Part shown: positions 27,524-36,799 of the stretch, in pieces
Position numbering within the stretch: position 1 is the stretch's first letter
How the letters are laid out: the number at the start of each line of letters is the position of its first letter
From: Desulforhopalus sp. IMCC35007
GTDB lineage: Bacteria; Desulfobacterota; Desulfobulbia; Desulfobulbales; Desulfocapsaceae
DNA length: 64,000 nucleotides
Direction: 5' to 3'
Assembly: GCF_005116575.1 (NCBI RefSeq)
Contig: NZ_SWCN01000010.1
Location: 115,799 to 179,798, forward strand
Made by a program: the position numbers and the translations under genes
The notes under the pieces: model-generated
The model's input: only the letters and a program-made list of their open reading frames with translations
Databases searched by the model: none
Told to the model about the DNA's origin: nothing

Positions 27524-28404
27524 AAGAATTCATCGTTGGAGCCTTTTGCCCCGAGAAATGGAGGATTGAGCCCGGTATCGTAGAATTTTGCAGCCTTGCC
27601 CACAGGATATGCCGGGGCGCGATCATCGGGTCTGACAACATGCATCTTGTAATGAGATTTGATCCAGACCGGCGTGTAGTTACAGCCGCAGAGATTGTCT
27701 GCAGGGTCACAGATCATCATAATTCTGTTGAGTTTGTAGATGAGGCGTGAAGCAACCGTGTTGTTGGCCTGGACAATGTTGTCGTTGTCCACATGCCCGG
27801 TCATCGGATAGGCAGAGCCGCCGCTGCCAATACACCAGGGCAGAGCATCGAGGGTGTAGCCAAGATTTACGGACACGGCATCAGCCATGCAGGCCATTTG
27901 CATTACTTTGTTGGCATAAAGAGTGGCTTCAGGATGGATGATGGCGGAGAGTTCGTCATTTTGCCACATGGAATCGTATTCACTCCACCACATGCCGTAA
28001 TCATTTCGGTTGCACTCACCATACATGAGGGGAATCAGGTAGGCGTGGGCCTGGGCGAAGGTTGATTCATTGGCTATGTCGATTGAATCCGAGCTTTTAT
28101 TTTTTCCTCCAAGCTCATCGATGAGTGAGGAGCCCATACTCTTGCCCTGATAGGTGGAATAGTTGGCGACAGATACCGTATCTTCAAGGAGAAAAGGCTC
28201 CCAATAGCTGATGATCAGGCCTTCTTCATAAAAGACAGGGGGAGGGCGAGGGCAGATACAGATTCCTTCAACTCTGAATTCGATTTCATTCCAGTGCACA
28301 TCTGTCGCTGAGTTAAAAGATTGCCCGGATTTTACTGCCCCTGCAGGAGAAGAAAGGAGGAGTAATGACAGGAGGCACAGGTTGAAAGGATTAGTGATTT
28401 TCAT
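27478..28404 (-). CDS. traU: F-type conjugation protein TraU
   Basis: 308 residues, signal peptide then a cysteine-rich periplasmic protein with TraU hallmarks: GICICPRPPP near residue 47, an FWEP-like YWEPF, and a CGCNYTPVWIKS segment near residue 240. It ends in a cysteine-rich KCCTCC tail. TraU is required for DNA transfer and contributes to the F-type outer-membrane complex with TraW and TrbC. ATG 28404 gives the signal peptide and a small overlap with traW. Confidence 0.9.
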   Translation of the reverse strand: MKITNPFNLCLLSLLLLSSPAGAVKSGQSFNSATDVHWNEIEFRVEGICICPRPPPVFYEEGLIISYWEPFLLEDTVSVANYSTYQGKSMGSSLIDELGGKNKSSDSIDIANESTFAQAHAYLIPLMYGECNRNDYGMWWSEYDSMWQNDELSAIIHPEATLYANKVMQMACMADAVSVNLGYTLDALPWCIGSGGSAYPMTGHVDNDNIVQANNTVASRLIYKLNRIMMICDPADNLCGCNYTPVWIKSHYKMHVVRPDDRAPAYPVGKAAKFYDTGLNPPFLGAKGSNDEFLWVVYRKQKCCTCCQ

Positions 28405-29056
28405 CGTTGTCCTCCAACTCTTCAGGGACGATTTTGATCTCATGGATCCGTAAATTTCTGTCTTCCTGAACTGCGACGGAAGGGACGGCGGATAACTGTA
28501 GTCGCTCTGCGATATCGCTTGTAAGATAAAATACCGACCGCTTCAGTTGCCCGGTGAGTTGGGAGGCAAAACCATCCGAGAGGAGGAGCCTTACCTGATG
28601 GTTGCCTGCATAGGGGGTGCTCTGAAACCACTTGATCTGTAGGGGATCTGTGCCGTCAATCACCACCAGGCCGCCTGGAAAGGAGAGGTAATCAAGCGGA
28701 TTGAAGGTAAAACCTTGTGGGTAGAGGATGTTGCCTTCACCATCGACAATATCCTGCTTGACGGTGTAGTCCATGTTGACCAGAAATGTTCGATCAACTG
28801 TCGCATGGGCCAACTTGTGCAGGCTTGATGGTTGATAGTTTTGTATTTCATGAAGAATCTGTTCTGTATCTCTTGCGAGGTCATGTCTGACCGCTTCTTT
28901 TTTCAGCTCGGCTACAATATCAGCTTCCACTACAGGGTAAGTTTCTCCAACTGTGCCAAGATTTTTTACAGCTGTAGTCGCTATAGCTGCCTGGCAAGTA
29001 GAAAGACCAAAAGTTACCAGCAGGATGCAGGCGATGAGAGATTTATAGTTCACCAT
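28391..29056 (-). CDS. traW: F-type conjugation protein TraW
   Basis: 221 residues with a signal peptide (SLIACILLVTFGLSTCQA) and typical TraW features: LGTVGETYPVVEAD at the mature N-terminus, YPQGFTFNPLDY and FVID-like LVVIDGTDP. TraW is periplasmic and needed for pilus assembly. The C-terminus is strongly acidic (EELEDNDEN). It overlaps traC by 14 and traU by 14 bases, fitting tight translational coupling. Confidence 0.88.
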   Translation of the reverse strand: MVNYKSLIACILLVTFGLSTCQAAIATTAVKNLGTVGETYPVVEADIVAELKKEAVRHDLARDTEQILHEIQNYQPSSLHKLAHATVDRTFLVNMDYTVKQDIVDGEGNILYPQGFTFNPLDYLSFPGGLVVIDGTDPLQIKWFQSTPYAGNHQVRLLLSDGFASQLTGQLKRSVFYLTSDIAERLQLSAVPSVAVQEDRNLRIHEIKIVPEELEDNDENH

Positions 29057-31589
29057 TTTTCCTCAGCTCGACCATTTTGAGTATTGCTTCATGATGGGTT
29101 TTCTCCTTGCGTACCATCTGCTCGATGAGAGCTATTTCAGAAGCCTTGGAGGTGTAGATGAAATAGGCATAATCGTTGACCACCAGGCGAGCCACTCCTA
29201 CCCCAAATGGTGTGTCGAAAAAGAGTTCCGAGTATTTTGGCGGATTGGATTTGATGCTTTTCAACAGTTTTAAGGTAAAGTCGTCGTAATCGATCAGCCC
29301 TTTTTTTTGTGCCTGATCAAAATCATTCGATTCCAGGTAAATTTTAAAGGCCGAATTGGAGTTGATGACATTGCCAACCTCACCGAAATTTTCGAGATCA
29401 AGCAGGGATTGGGTGATAACCATAAAGCTGCCATTGTATTTACGGGCCCTGCGGTAGCCTTCGTTGATGACCGGGGCGATCATGGCACCTTTATCGAGAA
29501 ACTGCCAGGCCTCGTCAAAGATGATCAGTCGTGGCCTGGATCGGTCGGAAAGATAGAGATCCTGGGTAACGCCATTGATGATTAAGAGGGTTACGACCCG
29601 GTAGAGATCCGGCTGGACTTTTAAGTTCTCAAGTTCAAGTACGACAAACTCATCACGGCGGATATCAAAGGTGCTGGGGCCGACAAAGAACTTGCCGTGG
29701 AAACCGTGGCTGGTGAATTCTCGGATATTAAAAGCCATTTTTCTGGCCACCTCGATGAGGTTGCTGTTATCAGCCATTTCATCCAGATCTGAATCCGGTG
29801 CATTGGGGAACTTCATAAGAAATTCATAGACGGTGTCTGCATCGGCCTCTTGTCCCTTTTTCCTCCAGGCCCAGCGCACTGCATTGCGGATCAGGTTCAT
29901 TTCGGTATCGTCACATTTCTCCCTGTCAGAGTTGGAGTAGGCCATCTGAGCAAAGACTGCGGCAACGCTTTTCAACTCTTCATCAGGTTCCTGGATTGCG
30001 GTAAAAGGATTAAGGCAGATGTTGATGTCAGGTCCGAAGTCGAGATATCTGGCACCGAGCATATTGGCTATCTTTTTATACGAGCCACCTATGTCGATGA
30101 TCCGTACCAATGCTCCACAGGAGTAATAGTTAAAGGCGATGAAGTTGACTTGAAATGATTTACCTGATCCCGAAGTGGCACAACAGAAGACGTTTTGGTT
30201 GGTGGCGTGGGCGTCAAAGAAATCAAGGGAGACCAGTTGTCCTTTTCTGCCGGTAAAAATCAGCTTTGGCTCACCTCCTGAACCAGCAAAATCACCCTGG
30301 ACGGGGAGAAGCGGGGTAACAGATGGAACAGGTGCAATAAAATCCCGTTCCAGGTTTTCAATGTTTTTTCCTGTCGTGTAGAGGCCAAAAGGAAGAGAGG
30401 AGAGAAACAGGATTTTCAGAATCATATTGTCCTGCTGCATGACATAGCCGTTGTTTTCCCACAAACGCCGTACCCGGGTGCAGGAATCCTTGGCCTGTTC
30501 GAGATCCTCACTCCATACCCAGAATATGGGCAAAACTTTGATAAACTTTTCTCCCCGTTCAAGGTCATCGGTTGCTAAAAGATACTCCTCCTGTTTGCGC
30601 CTGAGAGTAGGGGAGAGAGAACCAACGGCCTGTTGATTGAGGATCAGGTTACATTTGGCATGGAGTTTCATCTCAAGACCCGCTTCAAAAACGATATTAA
30701 AACCGTAGAGAAAATCGGTTTTGATCTGATCTGCATCAGATATCACTCCCCATATTCCGCCAAAAAGAGAGTTGGTTTGCAGTGGATCGATGTTATTGGG
30801 GATCACCTTGGGAGTGGTGCAGCAAAAATAATTATTGCCTATCCTCATGTGGTCAGACTCTTCCCGGATCACTGTATCACTGTTGATGATCTGCTTGCGC
30901 AGGGGAATCGTCGGATTGTAAGTGTGAAAGTTCTGTTCCGGATAATTTTCAGGATAGCTGTTAAAAAGCCTGCGACTCCATTCCAACAAAGATCCCGGGT
31001 GCATATGGCAAGGGGAGAGGAGTGCTGCCTTCAGGGTTTCATGAATCTGCCGCTTGATATCAAGAAGGGGTGCTGTTCTCTCTTTTCTTGCAAAATCTTT
31101 AGAAACTTTTAACTCCTGTGTATCGCCAGGTATCTTGACGGCGACAAATAGCCTGAAATTACGAACAGGGATATTGGAGCAGGCCTGCAACCCCTTTTTT
31201 CCCTCTACAAGAAATGACACCACAGCATCGGTATTGGAGCTGACAATGGTTTCTGTTCTGCTTCTGCAGTTCTGGTACCGATCAAGAATCGGTTCAATAT
31301 GAGAGTCGGCATGAAAGAGAAGCTGGATAACACTGTCCTTTGGTAAATCCGCGCGAAACAACCCTTCAAGTGCGGTAATGGTTTTGGGACCTGCGTAGAT
31401 AACCGGAGAGCACTCCCATAATAAACCAAGGCTTCCGTCCTGGTTCAGGTATATTTCCAACTCTGGGTCGTAGGCGAGGTAATTGAGATAAGATGAAAAC
31501 GGTGATCGATTGGTCATCCTACCCAGATCGCTCTGTTTCAGATATTCTCTTGGGCCAAGAAGAACCCGCTGCAATAATCCGGCAAGCAT
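29043..31589 (-). CDS. traC: F-type conjugation secretion ATPase TraC (VirB4 family)
   Basis: 848 residues, full length for TraC. The P-loop ATSGSGKSFQ is at about residues 470-480 and Walker B LIIFDEAWQFL near 688, followed by the VirB4-type ITQSLLDL sensor region. The N-terminal half is the TraC/VirB4 domain. It powers pilus biogenesis from the cytoplasmic face of the channel. A diverged, truncated copy of its N-terminal third lies at 41611-42274 in the same orientation. It starts 3 bases after the traV stop. Confidence 0.93.
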   Translation of the reverse strand: MLAGLLQRVLLGPREYLKQSDLGRMTNRSPFSSYLNYLAYDPELEIYLNQDGSLGLLWECSPVIYAGPKTITALEGLFRADLPKDSVIQLLFHADSHIEPILDRYQNCRSRTETIVSSNTDAVVSFLVEGKKGLQACSNIPVRNFRLFVAVKIPGDTQELKVSKDFARKERTAPLLDIKRQIHETLKAALLSPCHMHPGSLLEWSRRLFNSYPENYPEQNFHTYNPTIPLRKQIINSDTVIREESDHMRIGNNYFCCTTPKVIPNNIDPLQTNSLFGGIWGVISDADQIKTDFLYGFNIVFEAGLEMKLHAKCNLILNQQAVGSLSPTLRRKQEEYLLATDDLERGEKFIKVLPIFWVWSEDLEQAKDSCTRVRRLWENNGYVMQQDNMILKILFLSSLPFGLYTTGKNIENLERDFIAPVPSVTPLLPVQGDFAGSGGEPKLIFTGRKGQLVSLDFFDAHATNQNVFCCATSGSGKSFQVNFIAFNYYSCGALVRIIDIGGSYKKIANMLGARYLDFGPDINICLNPFTAIQEPDEELKSVAAVFAQMAYSNSDREKCDDTEMNLIRNAVRWAWRKKGQEADADTVYEFLMKFPNAPDSDLDEMADNSNLIEVARKMAFNIREFTSHGFHGKFFVGPSTFDIRRDEFVVLELENLKVQPDLYRVVTLLIINGVTQDLYLSDRSRPRLIIFDEAWQFLDKGAMIAPVINEGYRRARKYNGSFMVITQSLLDLENFGEVGNVINSNSAFKIYLESNDFDQAQKKGLIDYDDFTLKLLKSIKSNPPKYSELFFDTPFGVGVARLVVNDYAYFIYTSKASEIALIEQMVRKEKTHHEAILKMVELRKNGEL

Positions 31590-31592
31590 AGG

Positions 31593-32009
31593 TTATTGCT
31601 CCGTGAGATCGGTGAGGACCCACTGAGAGTCCTCGATTTTGAGATAGACATAACGACTCATAAACAGTTCTTCGTCTTCTCCTTTATAGGGGAGCAGGAG
31701 AACTCGGAGGATTTTTGGTGGCTGCAGCAGCGGTTTTGTCTGTTCTTGAAGGAGGTCTGCAACTAGCCTGTATCGATTGTCCTGCAATTCTTGCTGGGCG
31801 GTTTCTGTAGGTTCTGGGGCTCCTTCTGTTGCTGTCTCTGGATACCGAGCTTTTTGGTAAGCAGTGGGAGTGTCAATACATTCTCCTGTATCATCTTTTG
31901 CCCGACATCTGAAATCCTCATTGTAGGGATTGAGTACAGGACCACAGCCTACAAGAAGCATGAGGAGGAGAAGGGGACTATGTACTGCAATCGGTTTGAT
32001 TCTTTTCAT
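31593..32009 (-). CDS. traV: F-type conjugation outer-membrane lipoprotein TraV
   Basis: 138 residues with a lipoprotein signal peptide and lipobox LLVGC (Cys22), then NPYNEDFRCRAKDDTGEC with the two conserved cysteines of TraV, and a Q/E-rich linker. TraV anchors the TraB-TraK core in the outer membrane. It is the first gene of the visible operon; traA, traL, traE, traK and traB, which precede it in complete F-type loci, are absent, and an insertion sequence starts about 330 bases upstream. Confidence 0.87.
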   Translation of the reverse strand: MKRIKPIAVHSPLLLLMLLVGCGPVLNPYNEDFRCRAKDDTGECIDTPTAYQKARYPETATEGAPEPTETAQQELQDNRYRLVADLLQEQTKPLLQPPKILRVLLLPYKGEDEELFMSRYVYLKIEDSQWVLTDLTEQ

Positions 32010-32054
32010 TGGTCAATTCCACGAGTCGAATTATTTCCCTGACAGAGATGAGAA

Positions 32055-32310
32055 GATTGTTTGCTATCTATTATCTTTTTTCTATGGGGGTGACCTATGG
32101 AGAGGTGGTGAAATTGCAGTGCGAGGGGATCTCTGTAGACAGACAAAAACATTTTGACAATCTATTTGGAGTTCAATTGTTGAGGTGGTTTGTCAATTGA
32201 AACAATTTTGTGAAGGTCTCCTGTTATATCCGCTATAATCGGGACAAATGGAGTAAAATGGAGTCGCTATTTTGATGAAAATCGACTCAGTGGGGGTGAA
32301 GATCTGATTA
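32055..32310. repeat. traV-upstream region repeated at 42274-42527
   Basis: This 256-base stretch is similar (roughly four of five bases) and colinear with 42274-42527 in the same orientation. It covers the gap 32010-32340 upstream of traV and probably holds the tra promoter. A 50-residue plus-strand ORF (32048-32200, signal-like MRRLFAIYYLFSMG) lies inside, but its frame is broken in the second copy, so it is probably not a conserved gene. Confidence 0.8.
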
Positions 32311-32404
32311 CTACCCTATCAGGAAGGTAAATTCCCTATGTGTCAGAATAGTTTGCACTTCAAATATTTTCATATATAACCAATGGGCGAAGTGAGAGCC
32401 TCTA

Positions 32405-32905
32405 GTGTCAAAACGTTACTCAGATAAGTTCAAAGAATCAGCAATCAAAAAAATGATGCATCCCAATCCAGTATCTATTCCAAAATTGAGCAGTGAAATA
32501 GGAGTTTCAGATGTTACTCTGTATAAATGGCGAAATTCATACAGAAACAAAGGAGTGGCTGTGCCAGGAGATAAAAGTAAACCTGAAAATTGGTCCGCAG
32601 GTGACAAACTCGCCGTTGTTATTGAAACTGCTTCTTTCAATGAAGTTGAGCTGAGTGAGTATTGCCGTAGTAGAGGACTTTATAGAGAGCAGATTTCCCG
32701 ATGGAAAATAGAAGCCTTATCCGGGTATGAAAAAAGTAGTCAGATAAACAAGACTCAAACCCAGGACCGGCGTGAAGATAAGCAAAAAATCAAAAAGCTT
32801 GAGCGAGAGTTAAATCGTAAGGAAAAGGCTTTAGCTGAAACGGCTGCCCTGTTGGTATTGTCAAAAAAGTGGGAAGCCATCTGGGGGGAAAACGAGGAAG
32901 ATTAA
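32405..32905 (+). CDS. IS3-family transposase OrfA
   Basis: 166 residues. The N-terminal helix-turn-helix (YSDKFKESAIKKM, then SDVTLYKWRNSYR) is typical of IS3-group OrfA, with a second HTH-like part and a leucine-zipper-like coiled coil at 125-155. It starts with GTG. A6G at about 32862-32868 lies where the orfA and orfB frames overlap, so OrfA probably also makes an OrfAB fusion by programmed -1 frameshifting (frame 2 to frame 1). Intact by itself, but its partner orfB is disrupted. Confidence 0.88.
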   Translation: MSKRYSDKFKESAIKKMMHPNPVSIPKLSSEIGVSDVTLYKWRNSYRNKGVAVPGDKSKPENWSAGDKLAVVIETASFNEVELSEYCRSRGLYREQISRWKIEALSGYEKSSQINKTQTQDRREDKQKIKKLERELNRKEKALAETAALLVLSKKWEAIWGENEED

Positions 32906-33876
32906 TTTCTTCTGAGATTCGTCAGATGGCTATTGAGTCCATAGCTACTGCTGTGCGTCATGGAGCCCGGCAACAACAAGCCTGCAAAATTATTAATATC
33001 ACTGTGCGCACACTACAGTATTGGCGTGTTAATGGTTTAGAAGACCAGCGACAAATGATAAACAAGAGGCCAGCCAACAAACTCAGTGAACAAGAGAAGC
33101 AGGAAGTTCTTTCGGTATGCAACAGTAAAGAATTTATGGATTTGTCACCCAAACAAATTGTTCCTGCCTTGGCTGACAAAGGAGTATTTATCGCGTCCGA
33201 AAGCACCATTTACCGCATCCTTCGAGCTGTCAGCCAAGTACAGCATCGAGGGCGCACAGCAAAGCCCAGTTCAGTAAACCGTCCAGCTTCTTATACAGCA
33301 AATGGCCCCAATCAATTGTGGTCTTGGGATATTACTTATCTCGCCAGCGCCATAAAAGGTCAGTTCTTCTATTTGTACCTATTTATGGACATTTATAGCC
33401 GTAAGATTGTTGGCTGGGAAGTGTATGAAAATGAGTCTTCTGAGCAAGCAGCTGATGTGTTGAGAAAGACCCGACTTAAAGAAGCTTTACCGATTAATCA
33501 TGAACTTGTTTTACATTCTGATAATGGTGGTCCAATGAAGGGTGCAACTATGCTTGCTACGATGCAGAAAATCGGTGTTATACCCTCTTTTAGCCGCCCT
33601 TCAGTAAGTAATGATAATCCGTTTTCAGAGTCTTTGTTCAAAACACTCAAGTACGTGCCTATATACCCAACGAAACCTTTTGGCAGTGTTATAGAGGCCC
33701 GGCAATGGGTGTCAACCTTCTGTCGATGGTATAACTATTCACACCGCCATAGCGGGTTGAAGTTTGTAACACCAGCACAACGCCACCGTGGTAAAGATAA
33801 GGGTATTCTGGAGGAAAGAAAACATGTCTATGAAGCCGCAAGGAGAAAGCATCCTGAACGTTGGTCTGGCAAGATC
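32869..33876 (+). pseudogene. IS3-family transposase OrfB, interrupted
   Basis: Carries the rve integrase core with the DDE residues: D in LWSWDITYL, D in LHSDNGG and E in NPFSES. The native frame runs to 33876, where the IS66 element starts; read-through adds 11 foreign residues and stops at 33912. The true C-terminus (ending in NSEDKIAA) is at 37564-37647. Almost all of the catalytic domain remains, so residual function cannot be excluded, but the element is structurally broken. Confidence 0.85.
33599..33876 (+). repeat. 278-bp direct repeat, left copy, flanking the IS66 element
   Basis: This stretch of IS3 orfB, ending exactly at the left end of the IS66 element, reappears at 37286-37563 starting exactly after its right end, without a difference that I could see by reading. 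It is far longer than the 8-bp duplication expected for IS66. Confidence 0.95.
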
Positions 33877-33960
33877 GTGTCCTTTCGGCAAGCCTGTCTA
33901 TCTCAACGCTGATTGATAGAGTATTATCCAACAGGGAGGGTGTTTTTTCAAAAAGCCTGG

Positions 33961-35523
33961 TCAATAAACGGGTCCCGTGAAATTTTCTTTATAGTTCCAG
34001 GGGAGCCAGAGAGAGGGGTTGGCGAAGAGAGCCGAGGAGTTTTTTTGCAGAGCCGTCAGATATTCAAAGGGATTGACGTTTGAGAGGGCGCAGGTATGGA
34101 TGATGCTCATGAACATATCGCCGATATAAGCCCCGTGTTCGGTTTTATAAAAAAGCGAGTTCTTCCGATGCGAAATAGCCATTTTAAGTGCTCTTTCACA
34201 AATATTGTTGTCCAATGGGGCTTTCTCAACTCGGAGAAAAAGTGTCAGTTGCTGCCAATGATTGAGCATATACTTGATCGCCTTGCCGAGGCCGGAGTTC
34301 GGTTCGACTTTTTTTTCATCAAGCTGCACCTTCATCCAAACATGCAGTTCTCCCATTAACGGTTCACTGTTGGCCTGATGATACTGCAATCTCTGGATAG
34401 CCGTCATGTTCTGTTCCTTAACGATGGCTTCATGCTGGTAGACTTTCCCGATCATCTCCAGCACATGCAGGCACTCATCAGGGAAATTATCGGCAACATT
34501 AACAAAGTTTCTTCGTCCATGAACGAGGCAAGTGGCAAGTATGGACTGGAACTCATCAGAGGTGTTTTGTGCCAGAGCATCACACATCTGGATCGGCGGA
34601 TCCAGGCCGTGCTGCCGTGCAGCCAGCACTTTTGTCATATTTTCACCGGCATGATTACGGCCGGTAAAAAAAAGTGCTATCTTGCGACCATTGTGTATTG
34701 AGAGGATGCCGGTGGTGAACACTCCGGTTCGAGATGCCTTGCGTGTTTTATCCTTATTTTCCTTGATCAAGCTCAGGACCTTCATGTTGGTGTCATCGTT
34801 GTGAACAATATCTGCCTGGGCTGCATGTCTGATGAGTTCAGGAAAAACCGGATGTATCTTGTCGGCTGATTGCTCAAGGACATCCCATGCGGTGGAGGTG
34901 GCAAGAGGTATTCCCAGCGCGGCTTGAAGTCTGGCAATGCGATGAAGAGGCAGACCGCTGCCATAGCGCAGTACAGCAAGCATAGCCGAGGCGGTCTCGT
35001 CATATTTCTTCGCCCCAGCCTCAACCGGTAAATCTGCGGTAAACACCTTGCCGCAGATGTTGCAGCGTAATTTTTCCAGTTCATAGACAATTGCCTGAAG
35101 CGGTGCTGCCCCATTGATGCGAACAATCACTCCTGGAACAGTTTGCCGGTAGAGTCTTCCGTCCTGACATAATGGGCAGGGACCACAATGCTGAAGTGCG
35201 GTATGATCGACGTTTACGGTTTTTGCCCCCACGTAATCATTTGCGCTGTTTTTACCGTGCCCTTGAGGCGTTGTGCCCTTTTCAGTCTTCTCTTTTTTTG
35301 AATTTTTGCAGATAGTTCTGGTTTTTTCCGTCTTAGCGCCGAAGATCATCTTCAGCAGTCGACTGATGGAACTCTTTTTTTCACTCACAGCCTGTCCCAG
35401 GAGCAGATGAGTATCGACCAGGCCTTTGATAATCTGGTAATCCTCTTGATCCATATTATCCTTTACCCGTTCAAGCAGCGCCTCGGCCTCGCTGCCACTG
35501 ACTTCTAACTTTTTGAGCTTCAT
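33961..35523 (-). CDS. tnpC: IS66-family transposase TnpC
   Basis: 520 residues. A coiled N-terminus precedes zinc-binding cysteines (CGPCPLC, then CNICGK) and the DDE transposase domain with DIVHNDDTNMKVL. The C-terminal HRKNSLFYKTEHGAYIGDMF and CALSNVNPFEYL are the usual IS66 C-terminal box. It catalyses transposition. Its ATG overlaps the stop of the DUF4338 gene by one base (TAATG), so the two are translated together. Confidence 0.95.
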   Translation of the reverse strand: MKLKKLEVSGSEAEALLERVKDNMDQEDYQIIKGLVDTHLLLGQAVSEKKSSISRLLKMIFGAKTEKTRTICKNSKKEKTEKGTTPQGHGKNSANDYVGAKTVNVDHTALQHCGPCPLCQDGRLYRQTVPGVIVRINGAAPLQAIVYELEKLRCNICGKVFTADLPVEAGAKKYDETASAMLAVLRYGSGLPLHRIARLQAALGIPLATSTAWDVLEQSADKIHPVFPELIRHAAQADIVHNDDTNMKVLSLIKENKDKTRKASRTGVFTTGILSIHNGRKIALFFTGRNHAGENMTKVLAARQHGLDPPIQMCDALAQNTSDEFQSILATCLVHGRRNFVNVADNFPDECLHVLEMIGKVYQHEAIVKEQNMTAIQRLQYHQANSEPLMGELHVWMKVQLDEKKVEPNSGLGKAIKYMLNHWQQLTLFLRVEKAPLDNNICERALKMAISHRKNSLFYKTEHGAYIGDMFMSIIHTCALSNVNPFEYLTALQKNSSALFANPSLWLPWNYKENFTGPVY

Positions 35524-36374
35524 TATGAGGTCTCGGATAACCGGGTACGAAAATCCTTGCGCAGAGGATAGAGCCAGACAGTCTTTGTCGGCACCTCGCC
35601 CTCACTGTTGCCCAGTTTTCCCTTGCCGCAGGTTTCGCCCACTTCAAGCCAGTTCGCCGCCTTATAGCAGGTCCCTCGAAAACGTTGCTTTTCGACAAAG
35701 GTTTCGAGCAATACCGGGCGATAGTTATAGCGCTCCTGCCAATCGTCGGAAATCCTTTTGCTGGCCAGTGATAAAATCTTTGAGCCCAGATTCTTTGAGC
35801 GAACCCATGGCAGAATCAGGAATCTGGCATTATTGACAACCATGTGCAGGTTCTTTTTTCTCGTGGCCCTGTCCCAGCCGATATGATTGTCACGGGGCGC
35901 TGTCTGCCAGGCTGCCGCCCCAAACCCGAGAAGGGCGAGTATCTGCCCTTCTGCTTTGACAAAATATCTCAACTGTGCACCAGGAAGAGTTTTGTAACCC
36001 AGGTAGTGGTAACGGTCTATAAACTCGTTCCATAATGCGCTGCCGGATTTATCGACCAGCTCCAGTTCGAGACTGAACTCACCTGCTTTTTTGTTGATCT
36101 CAGGCTGCTCTATAGTCCATAGGGTCCGTATTTTTTTGTATGGTGCGGTGTGTTTCTTTCTGGGAGGGGGGAGAGTAAAATGACCGTCCTTTTCCATCCT
36201 TAACATGGCAACCCGGCAGCTCATATCTTTTGTGCCACCATCGGGCTTTAACCAGTTAGAAGTCTGGCAAAAGAGAATCGAAAGGTCTTTTCGACTCAGT
36301 TCAGGCTGATCAATTATGATCTGACGGATCCAGGCAATTTCTTCTTCAGTGAAATCTCGACCGCAATAGCGCAT
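35523..36374 (-). CDS. DUF4338 (DruA-like) protein carried by the IS66 element
   Basis: 283 residues of the DUF4338/DruA family, defined by RYHYLGYKTLPGAQLRYFV, LLGFGAAAWQTAPRDNHIGW and RFLILPWVRSKNLGSKIL. DruA is a core component of the Druantia anti-phage system, but DUF4338 proteins also occur as accessory genes in transposable elements, as here between tnpB and tnpC. The gene is intact and coupled to tnpC, suggesting a role in transposition or in competition with other elements rather than a stand-alone Druantia system; no DruE helicase is nearby. Confidence 0.85.
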   Translation of the reverse strand: MRYCGRDFTEEEIAWIRQIIIDQPELSRKDLSILFCQTSNWLKPDGGTKDMSCRVAMLRMEKDGHFTLPPPRKKHTAPYKKIRTLWTIEQPEINKKAGEFSLELELVDKSGSALWNEFIDRYHYLGYKTLPGAQLRYFVKAEGQILALLGFGAAAWQTAPRDNHIGWDRATRKKNLHMVVNNARFLILPWVRSKNLGSKILSLASKRISDDWQERYNYRPVLLETFVEKQRFRGTCYKAANWLEVGETCGKGKLGNSEGEVPTKTVWLYPLRKDFRTRLSETS

Positions 36375-36421
36375 GCCACTCTCCTTGTAATAGTATTCAG
36401 AGAGTGTTGTACACTATTGCG

Positions 36422-36799
36422 TTATGTGTGTCCCGTTAAAAATGGAGTGGGCGTAATTTTTTTCCACATTACAGCTGGTGCTGCATCCGGATTACCGTTC
36501 CAGAGCAGTAACTGGACCTCATGGGCAACAAGGAGCTGTGATTGTCGATCGAGCTTTTCCGGCCACCAATTAAAGCACCCGCAGGAAAGACGCTTTTGGC
36601 AAAGCCAGAACCCTTGCCCGTCATAACTGATTATTTTTATAGCCGTTCCTCCTTTATTGCGAAAAAGAAACAGGGTCCCGTCAAACGGATTCGACTGCAG
36701 AGTTCGTTTAACGATCCCTGCCAGACCATCAATACCTTTCCTGAAGTCTGCCGGCTCCACGGCCAGCATTATGCGCATATGGGGTGTTATCTGGATCAT
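36422..36799 (-). CDS. tnpB: IS66 accessory protein TnpB
   Basis: 125 residues of the IS66 Orf2/TnpB family, recognised by VEPADFRKGIDGLAGIV, GTLFLFRNKGGTAIKII and DGQGFWLCQKRL. Needed with TnpA and TnpC for IS66 transposition; exact biochemical role unknown. It overlaps tnpA by 4 bases (ATGA). The C-terminal ~25 residues look less conserved. Confidence 0.92.
   Translation of the reverse strand: MIQITPHMRIMLAVEPADFRKGIDGLAGIVKRTLQSNPFDGTLFLFRNKGGTAIKIISYDGQGFWLCQKRLSCGCFNWWPEKLDRQSQLLVAHEVQLLLWNGNPDAAPAVMWKKITPTPFLTGHT

Noticed and set aside
32048..32200. Plus-strand 50-residue ORF with a signal-like start upstream of traV
   Set aside because: Its frame is broken by indels in the second copy (42274-42527), it has no good Shine-Dalgarno, and it overlaps the probable tra promoter.
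35523..36374. A Druantia defence system
   Set aside because: Only the DUF4338 gene is present and it lies inside IS66 ends; no druE helicase or other Druantia genes nearby.
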